Origin: Lentibacter algarum
Lineage (GTDB): Bacteria; Pseudomonadota; Alphaproteobacteria; Rhodobacterales; Rhodobacteraceae
Assembly (NCBI RefSeq): GCF_018860975.1
Contig: NZ_JAHKQI010000002.1
Coordinates: 186,001 to 250,000, forward strand
Length of the DNA stretch: 64,000 nucleotides
Reading direction: 5' to 3'
The first letter of the stretch is position 1, and every line of letters begins with the position of its first letter. The notes beneath the pieces are model-generated. The model did not search any database. It had not been told where the DNA came from and was given only the letters and a program-made list of their open reading frames with translations. The translations under genes and the position numbers were made by a program. This document shows, piece by piece, positions 35,104-44,656 of this stretch.

Positions 35104-35836
35104 CCTCATATTTGCCCTCGGGCTAAGCTGCCTTGCTTCAACTGTGGGGGCGGTCAGCTGTGAAGACCGCGTGTATGAGGGCAACTCCTACACAATTTGC
35201 GAAGTTGATGCGGGCGTTGAAGAGCTAAGGCTGTTTTACAAAGAAAGCGAAGAAGGCTCTGTTCTGGGTCAATTCTTTGCTGTTGATGACGTTCTGAAAC
35301 TTGAGAACAAGAAGCTCGCCTTTGCTGCAAACGCGGGCATGTATCACGACGATCGCGCGCCTGTTGGGCATTATGTTGAAAACGGTGTTGAACTCATGCG
35401 GGTGATTCCGAACGCAGGGCCGGGCAACTTTGGGCTGCTGCCGAACGGGGTGTTTTGTGTGCGCGACGGACGTGCCGATGTGTTTGAAACCAAACAATTT
35501 TTGCGCCAGAAGCCTGAATGTAAACATGCGACGCAATCTGGCCCGATGCTGGTGATTGACGGTGAACTCCACCCGAGGTTTTTACGCGACAGCACCAGCC
35601 GTTATGTGCGCAACGGTGTCGCGACAAGCGCTGACGGCAAGCGCGCGGTGTTTGTGATTTCAAACAACCGAGTCACCTTTCACGAGTTGGGCAGCTTTGT
35701 GCGTGACGCGCTAAAGCTGCCGCAAGCGCTTTACTTTGACGGCAATGTTTCGCGCATTTATGCGCCCGACATTAACCGTAACGACAAGGGCTTTTTGCTT
35801 GGGCCGATTATAGGTGTGGTTGAAGCCGCCGATTGA
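35087..35836 (+). CDS. phosphodiester glycosidase family protein (NAGPA/DUF2233-like), exported
   Basis: A 249-residue protein with an N-terminal signal peptide starting from a GTG at 35087 inside the rbfA gene ([19 protein letters not shown]). No later start would keep the signal. [29 protein letters not shown] and [15 protein letters not shown] are the family motifs. Relatives remove N-acetylglucosamine or similar groups from phosphodiesters, so a role in envelope glycan turnover is plausible. It sits between rbfA and truB. The start is the least certain part. Confidence 0.8.
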   Translation: MTWTTNLIFALGLSCLASTVGAVSCEDRVYEGNSYTICEVDAGVEELRLFYKESEEGSVLGQFFAVDDVLKLENKKLAFAANAGMYHDDRAPVGHYVENGVELMRVIPNAGPGNFGLLPNGVFCVRDGRADVFETKQFLRQKPECKHATQSGPMLVIDGELHPRFLRDSTSRYVRNGVATSADGKRAVFVISNNRVTFHELGSFVRDALKLPQALYFDGNVSRIYAPDINRNDKGFLLGPIIGVVEAAD

Positions 35837-35887
35837 CGCGCCGTGGCGGCTGCGCTAACCCGCGACATCTTGCAGTAAGGGGCAGAC

Positions 35888-36793
35888 ATGGGACGCAAAC
35901 GCAAAGGCCGCGATATTTCGGGTTGGCTGGTGGTTGATAAACCTGCTGGCATGACATCGACGTCAGTTGTTAACAAAGTGCGCTGGGCGTTACAGGCGAA
36001 AAAGGCGGGCCATGCTGGCACGCTTGACCCGGATGCAACCGGTGTTTTGGCTGTGGCGCTGGGCGAGGCGACCAAAACGGTGCCTTACATCACCGACGCG
36101 CTGAAGGCCTATGAGTTTGAGGTGAAGCTCGGTGAAGCGACAAACACTGATGACGCCGAGGGCGAAGTAATTGCGCGATCGGACACTCGGCCAAGCGACG
36201 ACGACATCAAAGAAGCATTGCTCAAGTTCGTTGGTGACATCCAGCAAGTGCCGCCGAAGTTTTCTGCGGTGAAGATCGACGGGCAGCGGGCTTACAAGCT
36301 GGCGCGTGACGGCGAAGATGTTGAGCTTGCGGCGCGGCCCTTGTGGGTAGAGGAACTGACGCTGGTTGACCGCCGGGATGCTGACCATGCCAAGCTTGAG
36401 ATGATCTGCGGCAAGGGCGGTTATGTGCGCTCGATTGCGCGTGATCTTGGTGAAGCCCTCGGCTGCAAAGGGCACGTTTCGTGGTTGCGTAGAGTCTGGT
36501 CCGGGCCGTTTGAGGCCGACGAAGGGCTGACTTTTGAGCAGATTGAAGAGATGGCGCATGACGTGGCTTTAGATGCGCATATCTTGCCGCTAGAAATTGG
36601 CCTTGCTGATGTGACCGAGCTAAAGACCACGCCCGAAGGCGCGGCCAAACTGCGCAACGGCAACCCCGGCATGGTGCTCGCCGCCGATGTCGAATACGGC
36701 GACGAGTGTTGGGCGAGCCTTGATGGCAAGGCTGTGGCTGTCGGCGTCTACAAGGCCGGAGAATTACACCCAAGCCGCGTGTTCAATCAGTAG
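35888..36793 (+). CDS. truB: tRNA pseudouridine-55 synthase
   Basis: A 301-residue enzyme that makes pseudouridine 55 in the T-loop of tRNAs. [13 protein letters not shown] opens the domain, the catalytic Asp is in [13 protein letters not shown], and [16 protein letters not shown] and [13 protein letters not shown] are further motifs. ATG 35888 follows AAGGGG. Its end is 8 bases from the end of the convergent tupA. Confidence 0.95.
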   Translation: MGRKRKGRDISGWLVVDKPAGMTSTSVVNKVRWALQAKKAGHAGTLDPDATGVLAVALGEATKTVPYITDALKAYEFEVKLGEATNTDDAEGEVIARSDTRPSDDDIKEALLKFVGDIQQVPPKFSAVKIDGQRAYKLARDGEDVELAARPLWVEELTLVDRRDADHAKLEMICGKGGYVRSIARDLGEALGCKGHVSWLRRVWSGPFEADEGLTFEQIEEMAHDVALDAHILPLEIGLADVTELKTTPEGAAKLRNGNPGMVLAADVEYGDECWASLDGKAVAVGVYKAGELHPSRVFNQ

Positions 36794-36801
36794 CGCCTAG
36801 C

Positions 36802-37629
36802 TTACTCAGCAGCTTCGAGCATTGCCTCCGCGTTGAAGGTAAACAGCGTTTCGCCGTTGATCTTGTAGTTGTTGATCAGCTCGGCGGCGCGAGGGCCTGT
36901 AAGCCATGCCTCAAGTGCAAGAGCCTCGGAGTGTTTGACGTGCCCGTGCTTCGCGGGGTTTACGGGAATGTAGGCGTATTGGTTGAACAGGGTCGGATCA
37001 CCGGCGAAGAGCAGCTTGAGAGTGCCTTTGTTACCGAAGTTGAGCCAGCTCGCCCGGTCGGCCAGAATATAGGCATTAACGCCCGACGCGGTGTTGAGCG
37101 ATGCGCCCATACCAGCGCCTGCCTCCTTATACCACCGCGGCAAACGCTGTTCTTCGGTTATGCCGGCGGCGCTCCAAAGTGCGAGCTCTTTCTTGTGGGT
37201 TCCGCTGTCGTCGCCACGGCTGACGAAGGGCGCTTGTTCATCGGCGATGCGTTGCAGGACGTTGATGACAGTTTGTGACTCTTCGCTTACTGCAGCGGGG
37301 TCACTTTCTGGCCCGATGATCACGAAGTCATTATACATTATCTCGCGGCGGTGAGTGCCGTTGCCTTCAGCGAGAAAGGCGTCTTCAGCCTTGCGGGAAT
37401 GCACCAAGATAGCGTCGACATCTCCCGCGGCCCCGAGACGAAGCGCCTGGCCTGTGCCGACAACAATTAGTTGCACTTCAAGTCCGGTGTCCTGCTTGAT
37501 TTCAGGCAGCAGAATGTCAGACAGGCCGGAGTTGTGAAATGACGTGGTGACTGCCAGCTTGAGGCTCTCTGCGGAGGCAGTGGTTGCGAACATCAGAGTG
37601 GCGGCGAGGGTAAGGAACAGGCGTTTCAT
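36802..37629 (-). CDS. tupA: tungstate ABC transporter substrate-binding protein
   Basis: A 275-residue periplasmic protein with signal peptide MKRLFLTLAATLMFATTASA. The mature start LKLAVTTSFHNSGLSDILL and the segments DAILVHSRKAED, NDFVIIGPESDPA and FVSRGDDSGTHKKELALW are typical of TupA/WtpA-type oxyanion binders, with Ser/Thr oxyanion ligands in TTS and SRGDDSGTH. It is the last gene of the operon, its start overlapping the ATPase stop by one base. Tungstate would serve enzymes such as formate dehydrogenases; none is in the window. Confidence 0.92.
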   Translation of the reverse strand: MKRLFLTLAATLMFATTASAESLKLAVTTSFHNSGLSDILLPEIKQDTGLEVQLIVVGTGQALRLGAAGDVDAILVHSRKAEDAFLAEGNGTHRREIMYNDFVIIGPESDPAAVSEESQTVINVLQRIADEQAPFVSRGDDSGTHKKELALWSAAGITEEQRLPRWYKEAGAGMGASLNTASGVNAYILADRASWLNFGNKGTLKLLFAGDPTLFNQYAYIPVNPAKHGHVKHSEALALEAWLTGPRAAELINNYKINGETLFTFNAEAMLEAAE

Positions 37630-38339
37630 TAGATTAGATCTCCTTTTAAAAAACTGCGTGCTTCGGTTGTTTTCGGATTGTCGAAAAATGTAGCGGCTTC
37701 GCTTTGTTCATGAATGAGTCCGTGATGGACGAACAAAACATCATCAGCCAGACGGCGCGCCTGACCCAGATCATGTGTCGCCATGATGATGCGGGTTCCG
37801 GATGCGCCGGCTTCGATGATCAAGCGCTCGATATCGCGGGTGGCGGCGCCGTCGAGGTTTGCGCAGGGCTCGTCAAGGAACAGGAGTTCTGGCTGACGAA
37901 TGAGCGCACGGGCAAGGGCGAGCTTTTGTCTCTCACCACCCGAAAGCTGTGAGGCGCGTTGGCTGGTATGAGAGCCTAACCCGAGCCGTTTAAGCCATGT
38001 TAGAGACTGTTTTTCTGCTTCAGCGCGCGGCATTTTGTGTGTGGTGAGCGGGTAACTCAAGTTGCCAAGCACAGAGCGGCGCAGCATAACAGGTGTTTGA
38101 AACACGAAGGCTTGTTGTGAATAGGCAAGCGCGCGCGGAGCGGCATAACGCAGCTTGCCCGAGCTTGGCTTTTCCAACCCGTGCATGAGCCTGAGCAAGG
38201 TGCTTTTACCCGCGCCATTGGGGCCAAGGACGATGGTGATCCCGCCCGCCTCGAGCGTGAGATCAATTGGGCCGAGCAGGCGCTTTTCCCTGCGTGAAAC
38301 CGTGGCTTGAGACAGGGTGAGGGGCAGAATGCTTACCAT
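37629..38339 (-). CDS. tupC: tungstate ABC transporter ATP-binding protein
   Basis: A 236-residue ATPase. Walker A GPNGAGKST, signature LSGGERQKLALA, Walker B LLFLDEP and switch ATHDLGQARRLAD are clear. It overlaps the permease gene by 7 bases and the tupA start by one, so the three genes are a single translational unit. No separate regulatory domain is present, unlike ModC. Confidence 0.92.
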   Translation of the reverse strand: MVSILPLTLSQATVSRREKRLLGPIDLTLEAGGITIVLGPNGAGKSTLLRLMHGLEKPSSGKLRYAAPRALAYSQQAFVFQTPVMLRRSVLGNLSYPLTTHKMPRAEAEKQSLTWLKRLGLGSHTSQRASQLSGGERQKLALARALIRQPELLFLDEPCANLDGAATRDIERLIIEAGASGTRIIMATHDLGQARRLADDVLFVHHGLIHEQSEAATFFDNPKTTEARSFLKGDLI

Positions 38340-39037
38340 CGGTCACGCACCTCGGTTCCGGTGAGCATGTGGATCGCTATATTTACCGTGAGAGAGAGGC
38401 CGATGAGCACAAACCCAAGGCCGATTGCGAGGGCGAAGTCACCTTTGCTGGTTTCAAGCGCGATGGCGGTTGTCATAACGCGTGTGACATGGTCGATATT
38501 GCCGCCGACGATCATGATTGCGCCGACTTCTCCGATGCCACGGCCAAAGCCTGCGAGTGCGGCTGTGAGCAGGGCGCGGCGGCTGTCCCAGAGGAGCGTT
38601 TTAATGCGTTGTGAGCGGCTGGTGTTGAGCGAAATCAACAGGTCATGATACTCGGCCCAGAGATCGCGGATAGACTGATGCGCTATGCTGGCGATAAGAG
38701 GCGTGAGGATAATGACCTGCGCAATGATCATCGCCCATGGCGTGAACAACAGCCCCATAACTCCGAAGGGGCCGGAACGTGACAGAAGCAGATAGACCGC
38801 GAGGCCGACAACGACAGGCGGCAGGCCCATAAGTGCGTTGAGCGTGGCGATAACAAGCCGGCGAAAGCGATAGCGGCTTATCGCCAACCACGCCCCGAGC
38901 GGAAAAGCAATAAGCGCGGCGATGGCCACGGCTGACAGCGTCACAAATAGCGAGCGCATGGCGATTTCGACCAAATCGGCGTCAAACGTCAGCACAAGCC
39001 AAGTTGCTGCTTTCATACCTTCCCAAATTTCGAGCAT
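38333..39037 (-). CDS. tupB: tungstate ABC transporter permease
   Basis: A 234-residue permease with five or six helices. ALMGLPPVVVGLAVYLLLSR and the coupling segment AGFGRGIGEVGAIMIVGGNI are characteristic of TupB. ATG 39037 follows a near-perfect AAAGGAGG; an earlier in-frame start has none. It is the first gene, so the operon order is B-C-A rather than the more familiar A-B-C. The region upstream, shared with pxpB, shows no operator I can name. Confidence 0.92.
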   Translation of the reverse strand: MLEIWEGMKAATWLVLTFDADLVEIAMRSLFVTLSAVAIAALIAFPLGAWLAISRYRFRRLVIATLNALMGLPPVVVGLAVYLLLSRSGPFGVMGLLFTPWAMIIAQVIILTPLIASIAHQSIRDLWAEYHDLLISLNTSRSQRIKTLLWDSRRALLTAALAGFGRGIGEVGAIMIVGGNIDHVTRVMTTAIALETSKGDFALAIGLGFVLIGLSLTVNIAIHMLTGTEVRDRW

Positions 39038-39163
39038 CGGGCCTCCTTTGAGGGTAATATTCACACAGGAAGCAGGCGCAGACAGCAACGGTAAGCGAAT
39101 AGACGCTTTTCATTTGCGACATTGCTGACAAAATGGCCCACGAATGTTTCGTAAAGGAAAGCC

Positions 39164-39895
39164 ATGAGCCATATGCCTGCCATCTTGCCACTGGGAACCG
39201 AAGGCTACCTTGTGCGTTTTGCAGACCAACTTGATGATGTGGCGAATCGTGCTGTTTTGCGTTTTGCAACCGAGGTCGAGGCGGATGAGATTGCGGGTGT
39301 GCTTGAAGTGAGCACAGCGCTGGCCTCGGTGTTTGTGCGCTTTGATCGCGGTGTTGCTGCGCGAAAAGACATTGTGAACAGTTTGCAGGCGCTATTGAAC
39401 AGTCGTGACTGGTTTGCTGATACCAAAATTCAGCCTGCCCGGTTGTGGCGGGTTCCGGCGCTTTACGGCGGTGATGCCGGTCCGCAGTTGCGAGAAGCGG
39501 CTGAGCTTGCGGGCGTGTCGCAAGAGGCCGCGGTGCGCGAGCTGAGTCAGTCCAGGGTGCGGGTGCTCGCGCTTGGGTTTGCGCCGGGGCAGCCATATTT
39601 GGGCATGTTGCCAGAGCATTGGAACATCGGGCGGCAAGCCGAGCTCACGCCGTCGGTGCCTGCTGGCGCGCTGGTAATCGCTGTGCGGCAGTTGGTTTTG
39701 TTTGCCAATCCCTCTCCAACTGGCTGGCGGCAGATCGCGCTTACGAAGCTGCCATTATTTGATGTAAACGCTGAACACCCCTTTGCCCTGACGGCCGGTG
39801 ACGAGCTAGTCTTTGAGGCCGTATCCGAGCATGATTTTGCTTTGTTAGAGACTGAAAACATGGGTGGAGCCAAGCTTGAAGAGGCCGCAACATGA
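39164..39895 (+). CDS. pxpB: 5-oxoprolinase subunit B
   Basis: A 243-residue KipI-like protein. LPLGTEGYLVRFAD begins the domain; VRVLALGFAPGQPYLGMLPE, PAGALVIAVRQLVLFANPSPTGW-type sequence (seen in two blocks) and PFALTAGDELVFEAV are family motifs. With PxpA and PxpC it forms the ATP-dependent prokaryotic 5-oxoprolinase that converts pyroglutamate to glutamate. ATG 39164 follows AAAGGAAAG. Its stop overlaps the pxpC start (ATGA). Confidence 0.92.
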   Translation: MSHMPAILPLGTEGYLVRFADQLDDVANRAVLRFATEVEADEIAGVLEVSTALASVFVRFDRGVAARKDIVNSLQALLNSRDWFADTKIQPARLWRVPALYGGDAGPQLREAAELAGVSQEAAVRELSQSRVRVLALGFAPGQPYLGMLPEHWNIGRQAELTPSVPAGALVIAVRQLVLFANPSPTGWRQIALTKLPLFDVNAEHPFALTAGDELVFEAVSEHDFALLETENMGGAKLEEAAT

Positions 39896-40899
39896 GCGTC
39901 GTTTCGCTGCTTAAAGCCGGGCCGAACACCACCTTGCAAGACTTGGGCCGTGAGGGGTTTTTGAAATACGGCTTGTCGCGCGGAGGGGCGATGGACAGGC
40001 ACGCATTGCTTGAGGCTTCGGCCTTGCTGGGCGGCGACATGAGCATTGCCGCGATCGAGACACCGACGGGGCTGCAAGCAACGGTGAGCGCACCGCAGCG
40101 GGTTGCGCTGACGGGCGCGCCAATGAAAGCTGATATCGACGGGCGTGCTTTGCGCTGGAACGCCAGCCATATTTTGATGCCAGATGAAGTGTTGACGCTG
40201 CGGCCTTCGGGGAGGGGCGTTTACGGCTATGTCGCCTTTGGCGGCGGGTTTGATGAGCGAAAGCAACTTGGCAGCGTCGCAACGCATTTGGGTGCGCGAC
40301 TTGGGAAGGGCTTGCAGGGTGGTGACCAGCTGAAACTTGGCCAAGACAACAACCTCGCTGCGCCGCCCCTTGCAGTGCCGATCGCCGACAGGTTTTCTGG
40401 CGGCAGGCTCAGGTTTGTGACAGGGCCACAGACTGAACATTACAGTGTTGATGTGTTTGAACGCTTTGTTGCGACAAGATTTCGCAAGAGCGGACAAGCC
40501 AACCGTCAGGCAGCAAAACTTGAGCACGCCGGTGCCGGATTTAACGCGACAGACCAGCTTGGGGTCGTGTCTGATGTGATTGTTCCGGGCGACATCCAGA
40601 TGACAGGCGCTGGCGAGCCTTACGTGCTCATGGCGGAATGTCAGACGATAGGTGGTTACCCGAGAATTGGAGCGGTGCTGGAAGAAGATATGCCGGTTGT
40701 TGCGCAAGCCGCGCCCGACTCTGAACTCTGGTTTGAAGTGATTTCACTTGAAGAGGCAGACAGGCTGTTCACACCTGAAAGGGACGTTTTGCGCAGATTT
40801 AGAGACATATCAGAGCCAGTGATACGCAGCCCACATGACATCGCGAACTTGCTGAGTTATCAGTTGATCAGCGGTGCAGTCGCTGGCGATGAGGAGTAG
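39892..40899 (+). CDS. pxpC: 5-oxoprolinase subunit C
   Basis: A 335-residue KipA-like (biotin-dependent carboxyltransferase domain) protein: GPNTTLQDLGREGFLKYGLS, RGGAMDRHALLEASALLGG, GRGVYGYVAFGGGFD and VVPGD-like SDVIVPGDIQMTGAGEPYVL. It overlaps pxpB by 4 bases and is followed after 3 bases by pxpA, supporting a single pyroglutamate-recycling operon. Confidence 0.92.
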   Translation: MSVVSLLKAGPNTTLQDLGREGFLKYGLSRGGAMDRHALLEASALLGGDMSIAAIETPTGLQATVSAPQRVALTGAPMKADIDGRALRWNASHILMPDEVLTLRPSGRGVYGYVAFGGGFDERKQLGSVATHLGARLGKGLQGGDQLKLGQDNNLAAPPLAVPIADRFSGGRLRFVTGPQTEHYSVDVFERFVATRFRKSGQANRQAAKLEHAGAGFNATDQLGVVSDVIVPGDIQMTGAGEPYVLMAECQTIGGYPRIGAVLEEDMPVVAQAAPDSELWFEVISLEEADRLFTPERDVLRRFRDISEPVIRSPHDIANLLSYQLISGAVAGDEE

Positions 40900-40902
40900 C
40901 AC

Positions 40903-41664
40903 ATGACCATCAAGGTTGATCTCAATTCAGACATGGGCGAGGGCTTTGGGCCCTGGAAAATGGGTGATGATGCGGCGCTGCTTGATGTGATCAGCTCGGC
41001 CAACATTGCCTGCGGCTTTCATGCCGGTGATCCTGATGTGATGGCCAACACGATGCGACTTGCAGTTCAGAATGATGTTGGCATAGGCGCGCACCCGGGG
41101 TTTGCTGACCTCAAAGGGTTCGGACGAAGGCGGATGAAACTTGGCGCGGAAGAACTGCAAAATCTGATTGCTTATCAGCTTGGAGCAGCGCGGGGCATAG
41201 CTGCCAGCGTTGGCACACAGGTGCGGCACTTCAAGCTGCATGGTGCATTGTCGAACATGTGTTCGGAAGACGCGGGGCTGGCGCGGCTTTGCTATGAGGC
41301 AGCGCTTAGGGTTGACCCTGACATAACCTTGATGGTGCTGTGTGAAACCGCGCAGCAAAGCGTGGCGCAAGACCTTGGTGCGAACTGGGCGGGCGAGATA
41401 TTTGCCGACCGCGCTTATGAGGATGATGCGACGCTGGTTGACCGCTCGAAAAAGGGCGCTGTGTTAGATGATGCTGATGCCGCGGCAGAGCGCATTTTGC
41501 TCATGCTACAGGAAGGCGCGATCATTGCCTCGAGCGGCAAGCGCATACCTGCAAAGATCGACACTGTATGCCTGCACGGCGATACGGCAGAGGCCGTGAG
41601 TATGGCCCGTGCGTTACGGGCCAAACTCACAAGTTCGGGTGTTGAAATAGCGCAATTTGGCTAA
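40903..41664 (+). CDS. pxpA: 5-oxoprolinase subunit A (LamB/YcsF family)
   Basis: A 253-residue protein. VDLNSDMGEGFGPW, ANIACGFHAGDPDVM, GAHPGFADLKGFGRR and ADRAYEDDATLVDRS are the hallmarks of LamB/YcsF, the subunit thought to phosphorylate or open the ring of 5-oxoproline. ATG 40903 follows GAGGAG. The stop is 8 bases from the end of convergent dapA. Confidence 0.94.
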   Translation: MTIKVDLNSDMGEGFGPWKMGDDAALLDVISSANIACGFHAGDPDVMANTMRLAVQNDVGIGAHPGFADLKGFGRRRMKLGAEELQNLIAYQLGAARGIAASVGTQVRHFKLHGALSNMCSEDAGLARLCYEAALRVDPDITLMVLCETAQQSVAQDLGANWAGEIFADRAYEDDATLVDRSKKGAVLDDADAAAERILLMLQEGAIIASSGKRIPAKIDTVCLHGDTAEAVSMARALRAKLTSSGVEIAQFG

Positions 41665-41672
41665 GTTAGAGT

Positions 41673-42548
41673 CTAGTTTATCAATCCGGCGTGGCGCATT
41701 GCGGCGTCGATGGCGGCTTCTGTTTCGGCGGTGATAGCCGTAAGCGGCAAGCGCACTTCCGGACTGCAAAGACCGAGCTTTGAAAGAGCATATTTGGCGC
41801 CCACAAGACCTGGTTCAAGGAAGATCGCGATATGCAGCGGCATGAGTCTGTCTTGCAAGATTAGCGCTTTGGCGTAGTCGCCCTCAAGCGTTGCTGTCTG
41901 GAACTCGGCGCAAAGTGCAGGTGCGACATTGGCGGTGACAGAAATACAGCCAGATCCGCCGTGCGCGTTGTAGCCAAGCGCAGTTGCGTCTTCGCCGGAA
42001 AGCTGAATGAAGTCTTTGCCGCAAGTGATACGTTGAAGCGGCACGCGGCTGAGATCGCCTGTGGCGTCTTTTACGCCGGCAATGCGTGGCAATTTGGCCA
42101 GCTCACCCATAGTTTCGGGTGACATATCAACAACAGACCGCGGCGGGATGTTGTAGATGATGATCGGCAGGTTGCAGCAGTCGTGCACAGCGCGGAAGTG
42201 CGCGATGAGGCCTGCTTGCGTCGGTTTGTTGTAGTATGGCGTAACCACCAGCACACCGTCAGCACCGGCCTTTTCAGCCGCTTGCGCGAGGCGAATTGAT
42301 TCGAGTGTGTTGTTTGAGCCGGCACCGGCGATAACGGGCACGCGGCCAGCAGTTGCTTTAACCACGGTTTCCACAACCAAGTCATGCTCGGCATGCGTCA
42401 GCGTTGGGCTTTCGCCTGATGTTCCGACGGGCACTAACCCGTGAGAGCCCTCACCGATATGCCACTCAACCAGTTGTTTGAGCGCTTCTACATCCACAGT
42501 TCCGTTGCTAAACGGCGTGATCAGGGCAGGCATTGAGCCTTTGAACAT
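41673..42548 (-). CDS. dapA: 4-hydroxy-tetrahydrodipicolinate synthase
   Basis: A 291-residue class I aldolase that condenses pyruvate with aspartate semialdehyde. [13 protein letters not shown] opens the barrel; [12 protein letters not shown] is the Thr/Ser pair motif, [14 protein letters not shown] holds the active-site Tyr, and Lys in [11 protein letters not shown] is the Schiff-base residue. ATG 42548 has AAGGAG 8 bases upstream, better than the in-frame ATG at 42563. It is divergent from the lytic transglycosylase gene, an arrangement that links diaminopimelate supply and peptidoglycan turnover. Confidence 0.94.
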   Translation of the reverse strand: MFKGSMPALITPFSNGTVDVEALKQLVEWHIGEGSHGLVPVGTSGESPTLTHAEHDLVVETVVKATAGRVPVIAGAGSNNTLESIRLAQAAEKAGADGVLVVTPYYNKPTQAGLIAHFRAVHDCCNLPIIIYNIPPRSVVDMSPETMGELAKLPRIAGVKDATGDLSRVPLQRITCGKDFIQLSGEDATALGYNAHGGSGCISVTANVAPALCAEFQTATLEGDYAKALILQDRLMPLHIAIFLEPGLVGAKYALSKLGLCSPEVRLPLTAITAETEAAIDAAMRHAGLIN

Positions 42549-42688
42549 GATGCGCTCCTTCATTGTGTTTACAGGCCTTGCGACCGGCGGTTTTAGGCCT
42601 TAGCTCATGAGCACGCGCTTTCGTGAGTTGGCGCATGGTGTGAACACAAGCTATGCTGCGCCTGTTCTATCCTGTTTGTTAAGGAAAA

Positions 42689-44656
42689 ATGCAAGAGATG
42701 TTTGCTCGGTTCCTGTTTCTTTTAGCCATGGTTATGCCTGTTGGTGCCGTGTTCGCCGAAGCGCCTGCAGCGCCGCGCCCGCTGAGCAGCGCAATTGTTG
42801 CCGCGTCAAAAGGCGACTGGGCGACAGCTGATGTATTGGCTGCGAAAGCTGCACCTGAAGCGCAGGTTTTTATTGAGTGGTTGCGGTTGCAAGGCGGGGC
42901 AGGCCCGGCTGACGCTGTGCTTGCTTTCGTAGAGCGTTATCCGCATTGGCCGGGGCTTGAGCGCCTCAAGACACGCAACGAGAAGCATTTTCGAGGCGCG
43001 CCCAACTCGCAGGTTTTGCGATTTTTCAAGGGGCATACGGCGCAGACAGGGCAGGGCATTCTGACTTTCACGAAAGCGCTGATCGAGGCAGGTGAACGCG
43101 ACGAAGCCGAAGCTACGCTGATCATGGCATGGCGGAGCTTTGATCTGAGCGCGGAGCTACATAAGGCCTATTTGAAAGACCACGCCAAGTTGCTGGCGCC
43201 ACATCACGAGGCGCGGCTTGATATGGCGCTGTTTCGCGGCCTGAAGGATGATGCGAACAGGATGATTGCGCTGGTGTCTGATGATCAGGCCAAGCTTGCG
43301 CGTGCGCGGTTGCAACTGCGTGCCAAGGCGAAAGACCCCGAGGCAGTTATCGCCTCTGTGCCTGAAAAGCTGCGCAGTGATCCGGGGCTCAAGTATGAGG
43401 AGTTTCTGTGGAACTATCATCGCGGCAGTAAGGAGCGCACGATCAAGCTGATGCTCGACCAGAGCGAAGAGGGTAAGTTGGGGGAACCGGCTCGCTGGGC
43501 CGGATGGCGGCGTAGCCTTGCGCGGCAAATCATGCGCGAAGACGATCCGATCACGGCTTACAGGCTGGCCATCAATCACGGGCTGACGGCAGGTAGTTCC
43601 TTTGCTGATCTTGAATGGCTTGCGGGGTATATTGCGCTGCGAAAGCTGAACAACGCGGGGCAGGCTGTTGTGCATTTCAAGCGGTTCATAGGGGCTGTTG
43701 AAACACCGATTTCGCTTGGCCGTGCGGGCTTTTGGCTGGGCGAGGCCTATACCGCGCTCGGAAAGACCAGAGAGGCGCAACTTTCGTATGAGTTCGGAGG
43801 CCAGCACCAGACGAGTTTCTACGGGTTACTGGCAGCTGAACGGGCGGGATTAGAGACTGATTCTGCGCTTTCCGGCAGCGAATACTTCCCCGCGTGGCAA
43901 GAGGCGGAGTTTGCGCAGGGCGACTTGGCAAAGCTCGTGGCTTTGTTGGCCAAGAACGGGCAACTGAGCCTGGCTGAACAGTTCATATTGAAGATTGGTG
44001 AGGACGCTGACCGCAAGACGCTTGGGCAGCTTGGAAATTTTGCACTCGACATTGGCGCGCCGCACCTTGCGGTGATGCTTGGAAAGGCCAGCGTGAAGCG
44101 CGGCATTACGTTGCCTGCGCACTATTACGCGCTGCACCCAATGCAAAATATGCATTTTCCTGTGCCTGTAGAAATGTCGCTCGCGATAGCGCGGCGGGAA
44201 AGCGAGTTTGACCCGAGCGTTGCCAGCGGCGCGGGCGCTCTTGGGTTGATGCAGCTGATGCCGCCGACCGCCGCCGAAGTTGCGGGCGAGTTGGGGCATG
44301 ATCATGTGCCGTCGCGGGTGTTGAACGACTGGCGTTACAATGCCGAACTTGGCTCAGCTTATCTTGCGAAACTGGCAGAGCGATATGACGGCAATGTGAT
44401 TATGATGGCGGCGGCATATAACGCCGGCCCTTCGCGGCCTGACGGCTGGATGAACGAGCGGGGCGATCCCCGGCAAGGGGTGATCGACGTGATTGACTGG
44501 ATCGAGAGCATTCCCTTTGACGAGACGCGCAATTATGTGATGCGCGTTGCCGAAAGCCTGCCTGTCTACCGTGCGCGGCTTGGAGATGCGGCGCTTCCGG
44601 TGCCGTTCAGCAAGGAGCTTGTCGGCGGCACGATGCGCAAACTTCAGCTTGACTGA
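42689..44656 (+). CDS. slt: soluble-type lytic murein transglycosylase
   Basis: A 655-residue periplasmic enzyme that cleaves peptidoglycan between MurNAc and GlcNAc. A signal peptide ends near AVFAEA (residue about 24); a long helical superhelix (about 30-480) precedes the SLT domain, whose catalytic Glu is in IARRESEFDPSV, followed by GALGLMQLMP, NAELGSAYLAKL and MMAAAYNAGPSR. ATG 42689 follows AAGGAAAA; a second ATG at 42698 is possible. Its stop region overlaps the convergent DMT gene by 13 bases. Confidence 0.92.
   Translation: MQEMFARFLFLLAMVMPVGAVFAEAPAAPRPLSSAIVAASKGDWATADVLAAKAAPEAQVFIEWLRLQGGAGPADAVLAFVERYPHWPGLERLKTRNEKHFRGAPNSQVLRFFKGHTAQTGQGILTFTKALIEAGERDEAEATLIMAWRSFDLSAELHKAYLKDHAKLLAPHHEARLDMALFRGLKDDANRMIALVSDDQAKLARARLQLRAKAKDPEAVIASVPEKLRSDPGLKYEEFLWNYHRGSKERTIKLMLDQSEEGKLGEPARWAGWRRSLARQIMREDDPITAYRLAINHGLTAGSSFADLEWLAGYIALRKLNNAGQAVVHFKRFIGAVETPISLGRAGFWLGEAYTALGKTREAQLSYEFGGQHQTSFYGLLAAERAGLETDSALSGSEYFPAWQEAEFAQGDLAKLVALLAKNGQLSLAEQFILKIGEDADRKTLGQLGNFALDIGAPHLAVMLGKASVKRGITLPAHYYALHPMQNMHFPVPVEMSLAIARRESEFDPSVASGAGALGLMQLMPPTAAEVAGELGHDHVPSRVLNDWRYNAELGSAYLAKLAERYDGNVIMMAAAYNAGPSRPDGWMNERGDPRQGVIDVIDWIESIPFDETRNYVMRVAESLPVYRARLGDAALPVPFSKELVGGTMRKLQLD

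Noticed and set aside
36802-39037. Molybdate transporter modABC
   Set aside because: The binding protein motif SRGDDSGTH and the short permease point to the tungstate TupABC family.
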